Source: JADLHS01 sp964594985
GTDB taxonomy: Bacteria > Verrucomicrobiota > Verrucomicrobiia > Limisphaerales > JADLHS01
Reading direction: 5' to 3'
Assembly: GCA_964594985.1 (NCBI GenBank)
Contig: CAZQNQ010000012.1
Location: forward strand, 1 to 64,000
DNA: 64,000 nt
The translations under genes were made by a program, and so were the position numbers. Below, one piece after another: positions 29,506-38,187 of this stretch (its first letter is position 1; every line of letters begins with the position of its first letter). Under the pieces are notes generated by a model that did no database searches, had not been told where the DNA came from, and saw only the letters and a list, made by a program, of their open reading frames with translations.

Positions 29506-30693
29506 TTAAGCGACGACTTCGCTGACACGACCAGCGCCAATGGTGCGGCCACCTTCGCGAATCGCGAAGCGCTGACCTTTTTCCATCGCGATCGGCTTCT
29601 GCAGCTCGATGTCCACAGAAACGTTGTCACCGGGCATCACCATTTCCACGCCCGTCGGCAGATTCAACGTTCCCGTCACGTCCGACGTGCGGAAATAGAA
29701 TTGCGGACGGTAGTTGGTGAAGAACGGCGTATGCCGGCCACCCTCATCCTTCGAGAGGACGTACACTTCCGCCTTGAACTTCGTGTGCGGCTTGATTGAA
29801 CCCGGCTTGGCCAAAACCATGCCGCGATCCACGTCTTCCTTCTTCGTGCCGCGCAGCAAAACCCCGACGTTGTCGCCAGCGTTCGCGAAATCCAACAACT
29901 TGCGGAACATTTCGATGTCCGTCGCCGTGGTCTTGCGGGTGTCTTTCAAGCCGACGATTTCAACTTCGTCCATCTTCTTGAGCACACCGCGCTCCACACG
30001 ACCGGTCACAACCGTGCCGCGACCTTCAATGTTGAACACGTCTTCGACGCACATCAGGAAGGGCTTGTCCACTTCGCGCACCGGGTCAGGGATGAAAGCA
30101 TCCAGAGCGTCGAGGAGATCGGTGATCGCCTTTTCGCCTTCCGGCTTGCCCGCCATCGCCGCCGTGGCGGAACCACGGATGATCGGGGTCTTGTCGCCAG
30201 GGAAACCATACTTCGTGAGCAAGTCACGGATTTCCATCTCGATCAACTCGAGCAAATCCGCATCCGCCAAGTCAACCTTGTTCAGGAAAACCACCATGCT
30301 CGGCACACCGACCTGACGGGCAAGCAGGATGTGCTCACGGGTCTGGGGCATCGGACCGTCCGCCGCACTCACAACAAGAATCGCACCGTCCATCTGCGCC
30401 GCACCAGTGATCATGTTCTTCACATAATCAGCGTGGCCAGGGCAGTCAACGTGCGCATAGTGACGCTTCGGGCTTTCGTATTCGACGTGCGACACCGCAA
30501 TGGTCACGGTCTTCGTTTCGTCACGAACCGTGCCGCCCTTGGTGATGTCAGCGTAAGAAATCGGAGGAGCCATGCCCTTACGGTTTTGGACCGCGACGAT
30601 GGAGGCAGTCAGGGTGGACTTGCCATGGTCAACGTGGCCGATGGTGCCGACGTTCACATGCGGTTTCGTGCGTTGAAAAGCTTCTTTTGCCAT
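29506..30693 (-). CDS. tuf: Elongation factor Tu, with a variant switch I region
   Basis: GTPase that delivers aminoacyl-tRNA to the ribosome. G1 is GHVDHGKST, G3 is DCPGH, G4 is NKVD and the SA(S)-type G5 is near residue 174 (IIRGSATAAM). Domains II and III are complete through GRTIGAGRVSEVVA. The effector region is unusual. The canonical RGITIN is KTVTIA here, and the segment before it is ITKGGTVRDET instead of the common DNAPEEKARG type. The switch Thr is kept. I recall similar variants in other Verrucomicrobia, so this is probably lineage-specific. 395 residues. Confidence 0.97.
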   Translation of the reverse strand: MAKEAFQRTKPHVNVGTIGHVDHGKSTLTASIVAVQNRKGMAPPISYADITKGGTVRDETKTVTIAVSHVEYESPKRHYAHVDCPGHADYVKNMITGAAQMDGAILVVSAADGPMPQTREHILLARQVGVPSMVVFLNKVDLADADLLELIEMEIRDLLTKYGFPGDKTPIIRGSATAAMAGKPEGEKAITDLLDALDAFIPDPVREVDKPFLMCVEDVFNIEGRGTVVTGRVERGVLKKMDEVEIVGLKDTRKTTATDIEMFRKLLDFANAGDNVGVLLRGTKKEDVDRGMVLAKPGSIKPHTKFKAEVYVLSKDEGGRHTPFFTNYRPQFYFRTSDVTGTLNLPTGVEMVMPGDNVSVDIELQKPIAMEKGQRFAIREGGRTIGAGRVSEVVA

Positions 30694-30751
30694 TTTGTTC
30701 TCCTGCGTTTGTTGTCGTTAGCTATTGTTTAGTGCGTCTCTAAAATTGTCA

Positions 30752-30827
30752 TGGAGCCCATGATCAGGATTGAACTGATGACCTCGTCCTTACCAAGGAC
30801 GTGCTCTGCCAACTGAGCTACATGGGC
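30752..30827 (-). tRNA. tRNA-Thr (anticodon GGT)
   Basis: The acceptor GCCCATG / CATGGGC, discriminator T, and encoded CCA. The anticodon stem CGTCC / GGACG holds the loop TTGGTAA with GGT. It sits directly upstream of tuf and is probably first in the operon. Confidence 0.97.
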
Positions 30828-30951
30828 GTCCCGAACTTAACTGTCATCCTGATGCGCAAAGCGACAAAAATCCAACCCCGCACCTTTTTCTTGCGAAAAA
30901 CCGAGGGTTTTTTGATGACTTTGTCTCTTTTACGGCTCTAAGACGGCGGGC

Positions 30952-30980
30952 AAAATAGAAAACCCGCAAAAAAGTGTCAA
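30952..30980 (-). promoter_or_regulatory. Sigma70-type promoter of the tRNA-Thr-tuf operon
   Basis: On the minus strand a perfect TTGACA (30975-30980) and TATTTT (30952-30957) are separated by exactly 17 bases. Transcription would start near 30945, about 118 bases before tRNA-Thr. The surrounding 30828-31032 has no gene and is AT-rich. Confidence 0.8.
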
Positions 30981-31032
30981 TACGCGTTTTAAGATTTTTT
31001 GGCTCGTCTGCAAATCCGGGGTAAAACCGCAG

Positions 31033-31998
31033 TCAACCACCCCGCCGCCACTCAGTTTTGGGCGGCTCGGGCAACCCCTGCGCCCGCAAAGCCGTGCGAA
31101 AGTGCATCTTGGCCACTTTTTTCAGGGCTTCAGCCCCACGCTGGGCAAACAAGTCCTTCGCCACCGCATCCACATTTGTTCCTGCGCCTTTGGGTAGTTC
31201 CACCTCAAACTCCTTCCCCAGCGCCACCAACCGCTTCACGAACTCATCCCGCGCCAGAATCGAAGCCGCCGCCACCGCCAAGTCTTCTTCCGCTTTGTGC
31301 CGCTGCACTAACTCTAGTTCCCGCCCCATCGCCATCAGCGCTTTCTCGACCACGCTCTTGCTCGCGGCAAATTGATCGCTAATCGCTCGTACTGGCGGCG
31401 GATTCATGCGATGCCGCTGGCCCATCAAATTCTCAATCACCCGCGCGTGCCCCCACGCCAGCACATTGTTCACGCTCCGCATCTTCGCGTAGAGCCGATT
31501 GTAAGCATCGTTGCCTATCGGCACGACCGTCGTCACGCAGCCCGGCGTTTCTTTGATCAGCTTCGCGAGATCAGAGATTCTCTTGTCGCTCGAAATATTT
31601 TTCGAGTCGCGCACACCCGCATCCTTCCACGCAGTCAACACGGCCTCGTTGACATAAACACCCGCGACGCACATCGGTCCGAAGAAATCGCCCTTGCCGC
31701 TTTCGTCCACGCCAATACGCGGCAGTAGCAACTCAGGATTTAATACCGCTTCGTACCCCAGCTTTGCCTGTAGCAACACTTCCGGCTCCAGCACAAATTC
31801 CACGAACTCCTGCGTCCCCTTCCCCTGCACCACCAGTTTGCCACTCTCGTAAAACACCACGTTCGTCTTGTCCTTCTCACCCGCGAACCGCGCGTACGGC
31901 ACCTGCCGCGGCGTGTAATTCCGCGCGTCCAGACACGACTTCAACGTCGCCGCCTGTTCCTCCGTCAGCTTGCAAGTGTAACTTGTCAGTGGTTTCAC
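31033..31998 (-). CDS. rnhC: Ribonuclease HIII
   Basis: Removes RNA from RNA-DNA hybrids. An N-terminal TBP-like domain (to about residue 85, ESGKLVVQGKGTQEFVEFVL) identifies HIII rather than HII. The catalytic acidic residues lie in RIGVDESGKGDFFGP and in VRDSKNISSDKR. 321 residues is normal. The start codon is GTG at 31998. It is divergent from mutY across a 94-base spacer that contains an inverted repeat. Confidence 0.92.
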   Translation of the reverse strand: MKPLTSYTCKLTEEQAATLKSCLDARNYTPRQVPYARFAGEKDKTNVVFYESGKLVVQGKGTQEFVEFVLEPEVLLQAKLGYEAVLNPELLLPRIGVDESGKGDFFGPMCVAGVYVNEAVLTAWKDAGVRDSKNISSDKRISDLAKLIKETPGCVTTVVPIGNDAYNRLYAKMRSVNNVLAWGHARVIENLMGQRHRMNPPPVRAISDQFAASKSVVEKALMAMGRELELVQRHKAEEDLAVAAASILARDEFVKRLVALGKEFEVELPKGAGTNVDAVAKDLFAQRGAEALKKVAKMHFRTALRAQGLPEPPKTEWRRGG

Positions 31999-32013
31999 GC
32001 CGCCGATTTAATA

Positions 32014-32075
32014 GCCGCAAGAGAACGCAAAGAACACAAAAGAATTCTTTGCGCTCTTTGCGTTCTCTTGTGGCC
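32014..32075. repeat. Inverted repeat between rnhC and mutY
   Basis: GCCGCAAGAGAACGCAAAGA faces TCTTTGCGTTCTCTTGTGGC around a centre with GAATTC. A relative of this CTTTGCG-type repeat is found inside mutY at 32727-32793. Confidence 0.85.
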
Positions 32076-32092
32076 ATAATAGTCTCTCCCCG

Positions 32093-33424
32093 ATGTCGCG
32101 CGCCGGCCAAACCCCAAAACTTGTTTCCTTACTCCTTTCATGGTTCACCGCCCACGCCCGCGACCTCCCGTGGCGTCGCACCCGTGATCCCTACGCCATC
32201 TGGGTTTCCGAAATCATGCTGCAACAGACGCAGGTCAAAACCGTGATTCCGTATTGGGAACGCTGGATGCGCGAATTGTCGACCATTGAAAGCCTTGCCA
32301 AGGCGAGTCCCGACAAAATCCACAAACTCTGGGAAGGCCTCGGCTATTACACTCGCGTCCGCAACATGCAGAAAGCCGCGCAGCAAATCATCGCCGGGCA
32401 AAAGTCCCATGCGACAGCTAAAGCTCAAGCAACCTCTGCCATCCCCTCACCCGGCCTAAAGGCCACCCTCTCCCCATCGGATGGGGAGAGGGATGGGGTG
32501 AGGGGTTTTCCCACAAACTTCGACGCCATCCTCGCCCTGCCCGGCATTGGCCGCTACACCGCCGGCGCGATTTGCAGCATCGCCTTCAACCAACCCACGC
32601 CCATTCTCGACGGCAACGTCATCCGCGTGTTGACGCGCATTTATGGCATCCGCGAAAATCCACGCGACAAGGAACCCAACACCCGTCTCTGGCAACTCGC
32701 TGAGGAACTGGTAACTCACGCCAAGGACGCCAAGTCCGCAAAGGCAGACCAGGAAAAACCTTTGCGCCCTTCGCGCCCTTGGCGTGAGGAAAATTCCTGC
32801 TCATTCCTGAACCAATCCCTGATGGAACTCGGCGCGCTCATCTGCACGCCGCGTTCGCCGAACTGCGTCGCCTGCCCCGTCCAAAAACTTTGCGTCGCGC
32901 GCAAAGAAAATTTGCAGGACCAACTCCCCAACCTCGGTAAACGCGAAGCCGCCACCGAACGCCGCTTCGTCGCTTTCGTCGTCGAGCACGACGGCAAATT
33001 CCTCGTCCGCCAACGCCCCGCCGGCGTCGTGAACGCCCACCTCTGGGAATTCCCGAACGCCGAAGTCCCGGGAGCGCCGACGTCTCGCCGGCGAGTTCCC
33101 AACTCAAACTCAAAGCAACTCGCCGGCAAGATGCCAGCGCTCCCGGGCGGCGACTTCCACATCACGTCCGCCAAACCCCTTTGCATCATCAAGCATTCCA
33201 TCACCCGCTACCGCATCACGCTGGAAGCCTGGCACGCGGAACTTGCCGCTCTCAACGGAGCGCCAAACTCCGCCCCGACTCGAAGCAAAAAATTCGCCCG
33301 AAACACGCCGGGCCGGAGGCCGGCGCTCCAAGGCGAATGGCGCACCCTCGCCCAACTCCACCAACTCGCCTTCACCAGCGCCCATAAGAAAATCCTCGCA
33401 GCCATCGGAGCGCCGATCTCTTGA
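32093..33424 (+). CDS. mutY: A/G-specific adenine glycosylase, with several repeat-derived insertions
   Basis: Base excision repair enzyme that removes A opposite 8-oxoG. The catalytic Glu is in SEIMLQQTQV and the catalytic Asp in PILDGNVIRVLTRIYG. The helix-hairpin-helix is LPGIGRYTAGAICSIAF. The [4Fe-4S] cysteines are in CTPRSPNCVACPVQKLC. The C-terminal MutT-like domain starts at VAFVVEHDGKFLVRQRPAG. The length of 443 exceeds the usual ~350-370 because repeats are translated at residues ~117-140, ~211-234, ~325-355 and ~388-415. All catalytic motifs lie outside these inserts. Activity is likely but not certain, since the inserts are many. Confidence 0.94.
   Translation: MSRAGQTPKLVSLLLSWFTAHARDLPWRRTRDPYAIWVSEIMLQQTQVKTVIPYWERWMRELSTIESLAKASPDKIHKLWEGLGYYTRVRNMQKAAQQIIAGQKSHATAKAQATSAIPSPGLKATLSPSDGERDGVRGFPTNFDAILALPGIGRYTAGAICSIAFNQPTPILDGNVIRVLTRIYGIRENPRDKEPNTRLWQLAEELVTHAKDAKSAKADQEKPLRPSRPWREENSCSFLNQSLMELGALICTPRSPNCVACPVQKLCVARKENLQDQLPNLGKREAATERRFVAFVVEHDGKFLVRQRPAGVVNAHLWEFPNAEVPGAPTSRRRVPNSNSKQLAGKMPALPGGDFHITSAKPLCIIKHSITRYRITLEAWHAELAALNGAPNSAPTRSKKFARNTPGRRPALQGEWRTLAQLHQLAFTSAHKKILAAIGAPIS
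32444..32514. repeat. Family B palindromic element in frame within mutY
   Basis: The element runs CCCCTCACCCGGCC ... CTCTCCCCATCGGATGGGGA ... GGGGTGAGGGG. It encodes PSPGLKATLSPSDGERDGVR between the EGLGYYTRVRNMQKAA helix and the ILALPGIGRYTAG hairpin. Confidence 0.92.
32727..32793. repeat. CTTTGCG-type inverted repeat in frame within mutY
   Basis: CACGCCAAGGACGCCAAG and CTTCGCGCCCTTGGCGTG face each other. The unit encodes HAKDAKSAKADQEKPLRPSR just before the Fe-S loop domain. It is a relative of the repeat at 32014-32075. Confidence 0.8.
33064..33156. repeat. Family D inverted repeat in frame within mutY
   Basis: CCCGGGAGCGCCGACGTCTC and CCAGCGCTCCCGGGCGG are the outer arms, with inner arms around CGCCGGCGAGTT / AACTCGCCGGC. 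It encodes PGAPTSRRRVPNSNSKQLAG in the MutT-like domain. A relative lies at 35903-35985. Confidence 0.85.
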
Positions 33425-33485
33425 TCGGCTCGTCCCCGACGCAAAAAACGCAATTCCACCGAGCCGAACCGGAGTTCGGCGCTCC
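33258..33485. repeat. Further family D-like repeats at the mutY 3' end and beyond
   Basis: AACGGAGCGCCAAACTCCG (33258) faces GGCCGGAGGCCGGCGCTCC (near 33310-33330) inside mutY. A second unit follows the stop codon: ATCGGAGCGCCGATCTCTTG at 33405 opposing CCGGAGTTCGGCGCTCC near 33470. The mutY stop falls in the second unit, so the last few MutY residues are repeat-derived. Confidence 0.75.
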
Positions 33486-33586
33486 TGAGATTTCACCCTT
33501 TCTCCCCTGCTCCCTTTCCCCCTTTCAACCGCCCCCCACGGCTTTCTCCTTTTCTCCCCCGCGCCTTTTCCTATCCTGTCCGCCGG

Positions 33587-34720
33587 ATGTTTTATTTTGA
33601 CTACAACGCCACCGCGCCGGTCATGCGCGAGGCGCGCGAAGCCTGGCTCGAAGCCACCGAGAAAATTCACGGCAATCCTTCCAGCCCGCACGCGTTTGGG
33701 CTAGCTGCGAACAAAGCGATGACCGAAGCCCGCGAGAAGCTCGCGCACCACATGGGTTGTCATCCCAGCGACATCATCTGGACCAGCGGCGCGACCGAGG
33801 CCAACAACATGGCCATGCATCACTTCGCGCAGACGCTCGATCCGCAGGCCGAAGTCTGGATCAGCGCCATCGAACATCCCTGCGTCCACGATTCGAGCAA
33901 GCACTACTTCGGCAAGCGCGCGAAACAAATTCCCGTCACGCACGACGGTGTGGTGGACGTGGATTGGTTCACCGCTGAAATCGCCGACAAACGTCCCGGC
34001 CTCGTCAGCGTCATGTGCGCCAACAACGAAACCGGCGTCATCCAGCCGTGGCGCGAACTCCTCGCCATCTGTCAGGCGTACGAAGTGCCGTTCTTCACCG
34101 ACGCCGTGCAATGGCTCGGCAAAATGCCCGCGAAGGATTTGGGGCAATGCGATTTCGTCACGGGCGCGGCGCACAAGTTCGGCGGCCCGCGCGGTGTTGG
34201 GTTTCTCAAAGCCCCGCACCGGAGCAAAATCAATTCACTCTTGTTCGGCGGCAAACAAGAACGCGGCCAACGCGCCGGCACCGAGAATCTGCCCATCATC
34301 CTTTCCATGCTTGCCGCGCTCGAAGTGCGCGAAAAACAAATCGCCGAGAACCACCATCAGACCCGGGCCGAGTGGAAGGAGAAATTTGAAAAACTCCTGC
34401 TCCGCCAAGTGCCCGGCACAACCGTCGTCGGCCTCAACACGCCGCGTTTGTGGAATACGACTTCCGCGTTGATGCCCGAAGGCGGCCAGCAACGCTGGGT
34501 CACGCGCCTCGATAAAGCTGGCTTCGCTGTCAGCACCGGTTCCGCCTGCACCACCGGCAAGGAAGAACCCTCGCACGTCCTCAGCGCGATGGGCTACAAA
34601 GCCGGGCAAGTCACTCAAGTCCTGCGCTTCAGCAGCGGCTGGGAAACCACCGCCGCCGATTGGGAGGCATTGGAGAAGTGCGTGGTGAAGGTTTACTCCG
34701 AGATGCACGGCGGGAAGTGA
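33587..34720 (+). CDS. Cysteine desulfurase (NifS/IscS-like, class V aminotransferase fold)
   Basis: PLP enzyme that releases sulfur from cysteine for Fe-S or thio-cofactor assembly. The start FYFDYNATAPVMREAREAW and HGNPSSPHAFG are standard. The PLP Lys is in GAAHKFGGPRGVGFL (near 196) and the persulfide Cys in STGSACTTGKEEPSHVL (near 320). 377 residues. No iscU or sufBC neighbour is present. It is the only Fe-S gene near mutY, itself an Fe-S protein. Which of the NifS/IscS branches it belongs to is uncertain. Confidence 0.93.
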   Translation: MFYFDYNATAPVMREAREAWLEATEKIHGNPSSPHAFGLAANKAMTEAREKLAHHMGCHPSDIIWTSGATEANNMAMHHFAQTLDPQAEVWISAIEHPCVHDSSKHYFGKRAKQIPVTHDGVVDVDWFTAEIADKRPGLVSVMCANNETGVIQPWRELLAICQAYEVPFFTDAVQWLGKMPAKDLGQCDFVTGAAHKFGGPRGVGFLKAPHRSKINSLLFGGKQERGQRAGTENLPIILSMLAALEVREKQIAENHHQTRAEWKEKFEKLLLRQVPGTTVVGLNTPRLWNTTSALMPEGGQQRWVTRLDKAGFAVSTGSACTTGKEEPSHVLSAMGYKAGQVTQVLRFSSGWETTAADWEALEKCVVKVYSEMHGGK

Positions 34721-34744
34721 AACGAAGGCAACATTGCAATACGA

Positions 34745-35260
34745 ATGCGCGCTATTATTACATTCGAGCCAAGTTGCAATGTCACCTCGATTGAAATGCT
34801 CGTTAGTGAAACCGTTTTTCATTTGGAAACTGGTTTAAGCTTACGCGTCGGCGTTCCTCCTAATCGCTTGGCAGCTTTGCTCAAACTTGATTTGTCTCGA
34901 CCATCGAGCGATCTGCCTACCGACATTTTCTGCCATCCGTTTATGTCGCGTTCGACTTGGGACACTATCGCGCCAATCGTTAGAACGCATCGGGATATTC
35001 GGCGGGCGTTCAAAGGGCATCAGAATTTGGAGACACAACTACAACTTGATTACGACCAACTTCGCCTGCTGCCCTTGAGGGCTTACGGGAACGGTCCTCG
35101 CGGATTGTATCTAAGCTACCCGGTTAATTTCTTCTGCACATGCACTGACTCAGCAAAGGCAGACAGCTCCACAGAGTTTCATTGCGATTTTACGGATGGG
35201 AATTACCTCGTAAAAGTCTTGGTGGATACCGAAAGTCAAACGGTTGTCGTGACCACGTAA
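34745..35260 (+). CDS. Hypothetical protein, no family recognised
   Basis: A 171-residue reading frame beginning MRAIITFEPSCNVTSIEMLV. It has no signal peptide, no membrane segment and no motif I know. The middle contains AFKGHQNLETQLQLDYDQLR and the end FHCDFTDGNYLVKVLVDTES, with several Cys in NFFCTCTDS. Base composition is visibly lower in GC than that of its neighbours, and the position just after the desulfurase gene suggests an acquired gene. It is real if the codon pattern holds. Confidence 0.55.
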   Translation: MRAIITFEPSCNVTSIEMLVSETVFHLETGLSLRVGVPPNRLAALLKLDLSRPSSDLPTDIFCHPFMSRSTWDTIAPIVRTHRDIRRAFKGHQNLETQLQLDYDQLRLLPLRAYGNGPRGLYLSYPVNFFCTCTDSAKADSSTEFHCDFTDGNYLVKVLVDTESQTVVVTT

Positions 35261-35372
35261 TTCGGATTGCATTACCCTCCGCATGCCCCGTCCAACAGGG
35301 ACGGCTGAAGTTCAACCCCTCACGCAAACGCAAAACCCGCTTCAATCGTCCCTCCGGGACTAGCGGCAGGCC

Positions 35373-35735
35373 TCACTTCGCCGTCTTGGCCGACTCGATC
35401 ATCTCCCAGAACTTGGGGTTCTGTTGCAAGGCTTCGTCCTCCTCCACCTTCAGGCCGGAACGATACATGAAGTCCTTGAGCGTGTTGCGGCTCAGGATGC
35501 GATGCACCAGCACGCCGAGTTCGTGGCGCTCGAAGTAAACCCGGTAATCGCCCACGCGGAAGCGATGCAAAATCCGCCCGCCGCGTTCCAGCTTGCCGAA
35601 ATCGTCCAGTTCCGTGCCGATGACCTGCTGCGGCAATCCGCGAAAGTCGCCGAGGATCTGAAGCTGCAATTCCTTGGGCAACCGCGCCACTTCGGCGGCG
35701 CTGATCGGCGTGAAAATGATTTGAAAGGGCGTCAT
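35373..35735 (-). CDS. RelE/ParE-like toxin-domain protein without a visible antitoxin
   Basis: The core FGKLERGGRILHRFRVGDYR then VYFERHELGVLVHRILSRNT matches the RelE/ParE fold, with the typical closing strand LVHRIL. A 30-residue C-terminal tail (MYRSGLKVEEDEALQQNPKF...) is unusual and could fold back or bind a partner. 120 residues. No antitoxin-sized frame was found on either side: upstream are repeats and downstream is the unidentified gene at 34745, on the other strand. It may be an orphan or a host gene in a new role. Confidence 0.65.
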   Translation of the reverse strand: MTPFQIIFTPISAAEVARLPKELQLQILGDFRGLPQQVIGTELDDFGKLERGGRILHRFRVGDYRVYFERHELGVLVHRILSRNTLKDFMYRSGLKVEEDEALQQNPKFWEMIESAKTAK

Positions 35736-35889
35736 GTGCTTGGCCGCGCCGGAAACTCCGCGCGTTGTTGACGACGCGAATTGCTCCCTGCTGGGGCGAG
35801 GCCAAGTATGTCCACGCCGCCCCGAAACGCACGAAAATTTTCACGCGCCATCCGAGGCGGAATGGAGTGGGACTGAAAACACCACGCGG

Positions 35890-36125
35890 CGCGGCCCACC
35901 CCGGGAGCGCCGGCGTCCCGCCGGCGTGTTCCATGCGTCCAGCGGGAGCCGGGACTCGCCAGCGAGACGCTGGCGCTCCCAGAAATGCGCCGCAGTTGCA
36001 GCCACACCCAGCGGTCACCTCCTGACATGCGTTGCTCCAGCCGCAGAATTGGAACGCCGCGTTTATGCGGCAGCCGCGCGGAATTGATCGTTGCTGCCGC
36101 CTGAAGGCGGCGTTCCTGCGGGCTG
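35890..36125. repeat. Family D palindromes in the gap before the arabinofuranosidase gene
   Basis: The 409-base gap 35736-36144 holds no supported gene. GGGAGCGCCGGCGTCCCGCC at 35903 faces CCAGCGAGACGCTGGCGCTC near 35961, as in mutY 33064-33156. A further palindrome GCCGCCTGAAGGCGGC lies near 36095. Other open frames here are shadows of the repeats. Confidence 0.75.
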
Positions 36126-36144
36126 CGCCCTCGGCGGTGTCGGT

Positions 36145-38187
36145 TCACCTCGTCTTGAACCGGAGCAACGTGAATGAATTCGCCGGCACGGCGCAGGGGA
36201 ACGGCTCGCTGACGGGGATGGTATCGGTTTGCGGCACGACGGTGCGCGGCTCCTTGAAGGAGTTGTTCGCGTTCGGATTGCCCGCCAAGACGGTGCGTGT
36301 AGCGGTGGGTTTGATTTTACCCAGACCAGCGAGGTCCAGCCGGGTCGTCACCGTATTGGTGGACACGTTCACCAACTTGAAAATGACATCGCCGCTCTTT
36401 GAGTCCTGCACGCAGGAAACCGCGAGTTCAGGCGCGGCGGACGACAGTTTGGTCGGCAGATAAAGATCGCCGCTGTTCTGCCCGAACATCTGCTGGACGT
36501 AATAATTGGCAGACAACACCAGCTTCGTGTTGTCGAAATAGATCATGTCCGGCCGCCATTGCGTGCGGCCCTGCTTCGCGAGCAACGGCGCATACGAGGC
36601 GAGGTGGACGACATCGGCGTTGCGCTCCAGCGACGTGAGATAGGCCGCTTCCGCCAACGCCGAACGCAGCGTGTTCACGCGATCCTTGTCATGCGCGGCG
36701 TATTCGCCGACATAGACTTTGGACTTCGCGCGGTCGTAGGTGTCATAACGTTGCAGGTTGTTCAAGAACCACTCGGGCTTCTCGTAGTAATGTTCGTCCA
36801 CCATCGCGACGTTGAGTTCATTCGCGACCTGCCAACCCTTGTCATAATCCTCGCCGCTATGGAACGGTCCGGTCGTCCCGATCACCGTGATCTCGGGATG
36901 TTTCGCCTTCAACACGTCGTGAATCATCTGAAAACGTTCTTTGAACACCGGGGTGATGTGTTCTTCGTTGCCGACGCCGAGATATTTCAAGTTGAACGAC
37001 GCGGGATGTCCTGCCGCCGCACGCTGCGCGCCCCAGGTGGAATTCGTCGGACCATTCGCCCACTCGATCAAATCGAGCACCTCCTGAATGTAAGCGGGCA
37101 TCTGCTCCAATGGCAGCCCGCGCTGGCCCGTGCCGCCCTGATTGTCCGCGTTCTGGCAACACACGCCCGCCGGCACGACCGGCAACGGCTTCGCGCCGAT
37201 GTCTTCGCAAAATTGAAAATACTCGTAGTAGCCCAGCCCGAGCGATTGATGATAGCCCCAGAGATTCGCCAATCCACGCCGCTGTTCCACCGGCCCGATG
37301 CTGTCCTTCCAACGATACATGTTGCCGAGGCCGTGACCATGCACGAGGCAGCCGCCGGGAAAGCGCACAAACTTTGGGTGTAGATCGGCGATCGCCTGCG
37401 CGAGATCGGCACGCAATCCATTTGCACGGCCCTTGAACGTCTTGCGCGGGAACAGGGAAATTTCATCCAACGCCACGCCGCCTTTCGTTTGCGTCAGCAC
37501 CAACAGCCGCGCGGCGGAATCCGAATTTGTCGCCGTGATCGTCGCTGTGAGCCGCTGCCAGTCGCGGCCGGAAACTTCCAACGCGGTTTCGCCCAGCACC
37601 GCGCGCTCCTTGCTTTCCAAGCGCACGATCAACTTGGCGGAACTCGCCAGCATCCCCTTCCCGCCCCAGCGATTCCCGGTGTATAACTGCCGCGCGAACA
37701 GCGAGAAGTCATATTGCTCGCCCGCAGTGATGGCGATGCCGTCGAAGCCGGAGTTGGCCAATCCCACGCCGCCGCCCGGTTGTTCCATTTCCAACACGGC
37801 ATAGTGCGGATTGTTCGGATGCACCAGCACCGCGTCCGCAACTTTCAACGAACCTTTGCCGCCGTCGCGTTGGACCAGTTCCCACGCGGTCAGCGGCGTC
37901 CAGCTCGTTTGCTCCGTGGTGGAGTATTCAAACGACCGGTTCTGCACCAACTCGGCATAAAGCCCGCCGTCCGCCGCATAGTTGATGTCCTCGAAGAAAA
38001 CCCCGATCAAGTCCGGGCTGATCGCCTTGCCCGGCGACTGAACACTGATGGTCGTGTGACTCGACTCCGCCGCACCGCTCGGAATCACCCCGGCCATCCC
38101 GACCGATGCGAAAATCGAAGTGAACTTGAGAAACCGGCAGAGCAATGACGGCTTTACGATTCGGCTGAAAGAGGATTGGCTTGGCAT
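36145..38187 (-). CDS. Secreted GH51 alpha-L-arabinofuranosidase
   Basis: Hydrolyses terminal alpha-L-arabinofuranosyl groups from arabinan or arabinoxylan outside the cell or in the periplasm. The N-terminal exported segment contains LCRFLKFTSIFASVGMAG. An N-terminal carbohydrate-binding-like region (YAVLEMEQPGGGVGLANSG, FSLFARQ) precedes the catalytic barrel with VRFPGGCLVHGHGLGNMY. The acid/base Glu is in GVGNEEH (near 405) and the nucleophile Glu in VYVGEYAAHD (near 491). The C-terminal beta domain is present. I choose the start at 38187, which gives 680 residues and a better signal peptide. The frame stays open to 38256. It diverges from the GH39 gene. Confidence 0.93.
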   Translation of the reverse strand: MPSQSSFSRIVKPSLLCRFLKFTSIFASVGMAGVIPSGAAESSHTTISVQSPGKAISPDLIGVFFEDINYAADGGLYAELVQNRSFEYSTTEQTSWTPLTAWELVQRDGGKGSLKVADAVLVHPNNPHYAVLEMEQPGGGVGLANSGFDGIAITAGEQYDFSLFARQLYTGNRWGGKGMLASSAKLIVRLESKERAVLGETALEVSGRDWQRLTATITATNSDSAARLLVLTQTKGGVALDEISLFPRKTFKGRANGLRADLAQAIADLHPKFVRFPGGCLVHGHGLGNMYRWKDSIGPVEQRRGLANLWGYHQSLGLGYYEYFQFCEDIGAKPLPVVPAGVCCQNADNQGGTGQRGLPLEQMPAYIQEVLDLIEWANGPTNSTWGAQRAAAGHPASFNLKYLGVGNEEHITPVFKERFQMIHDVLKAKHPEITVIGTTGPFHSGEDYDKGWQVANELNVAMVDEHYYEKPEWFLNNLQRYDTYDRAKSKVYVGEYAAHDKDRVNTLRSALAEAAYLTSLERNADVVHLASYAPLLAKQGRTQWRPDMIYFDNTKLVLSANYYVQQMFGQNSGDLYLPTKLSSAAPELAVSCVQDSKSGDVIFKLVNVSTNTVTTRLDLAGLGKIKPTATRTVLAGNPNANNSFKEPRTVVPQTDTIPVSEPFPCAVPANSFTLLRFKTR

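Noticed and set aside
35732..36148. Small frames in the gap before the GH51 gene
   Set aside because: They are made of repeat sequence and have no independent evidence.
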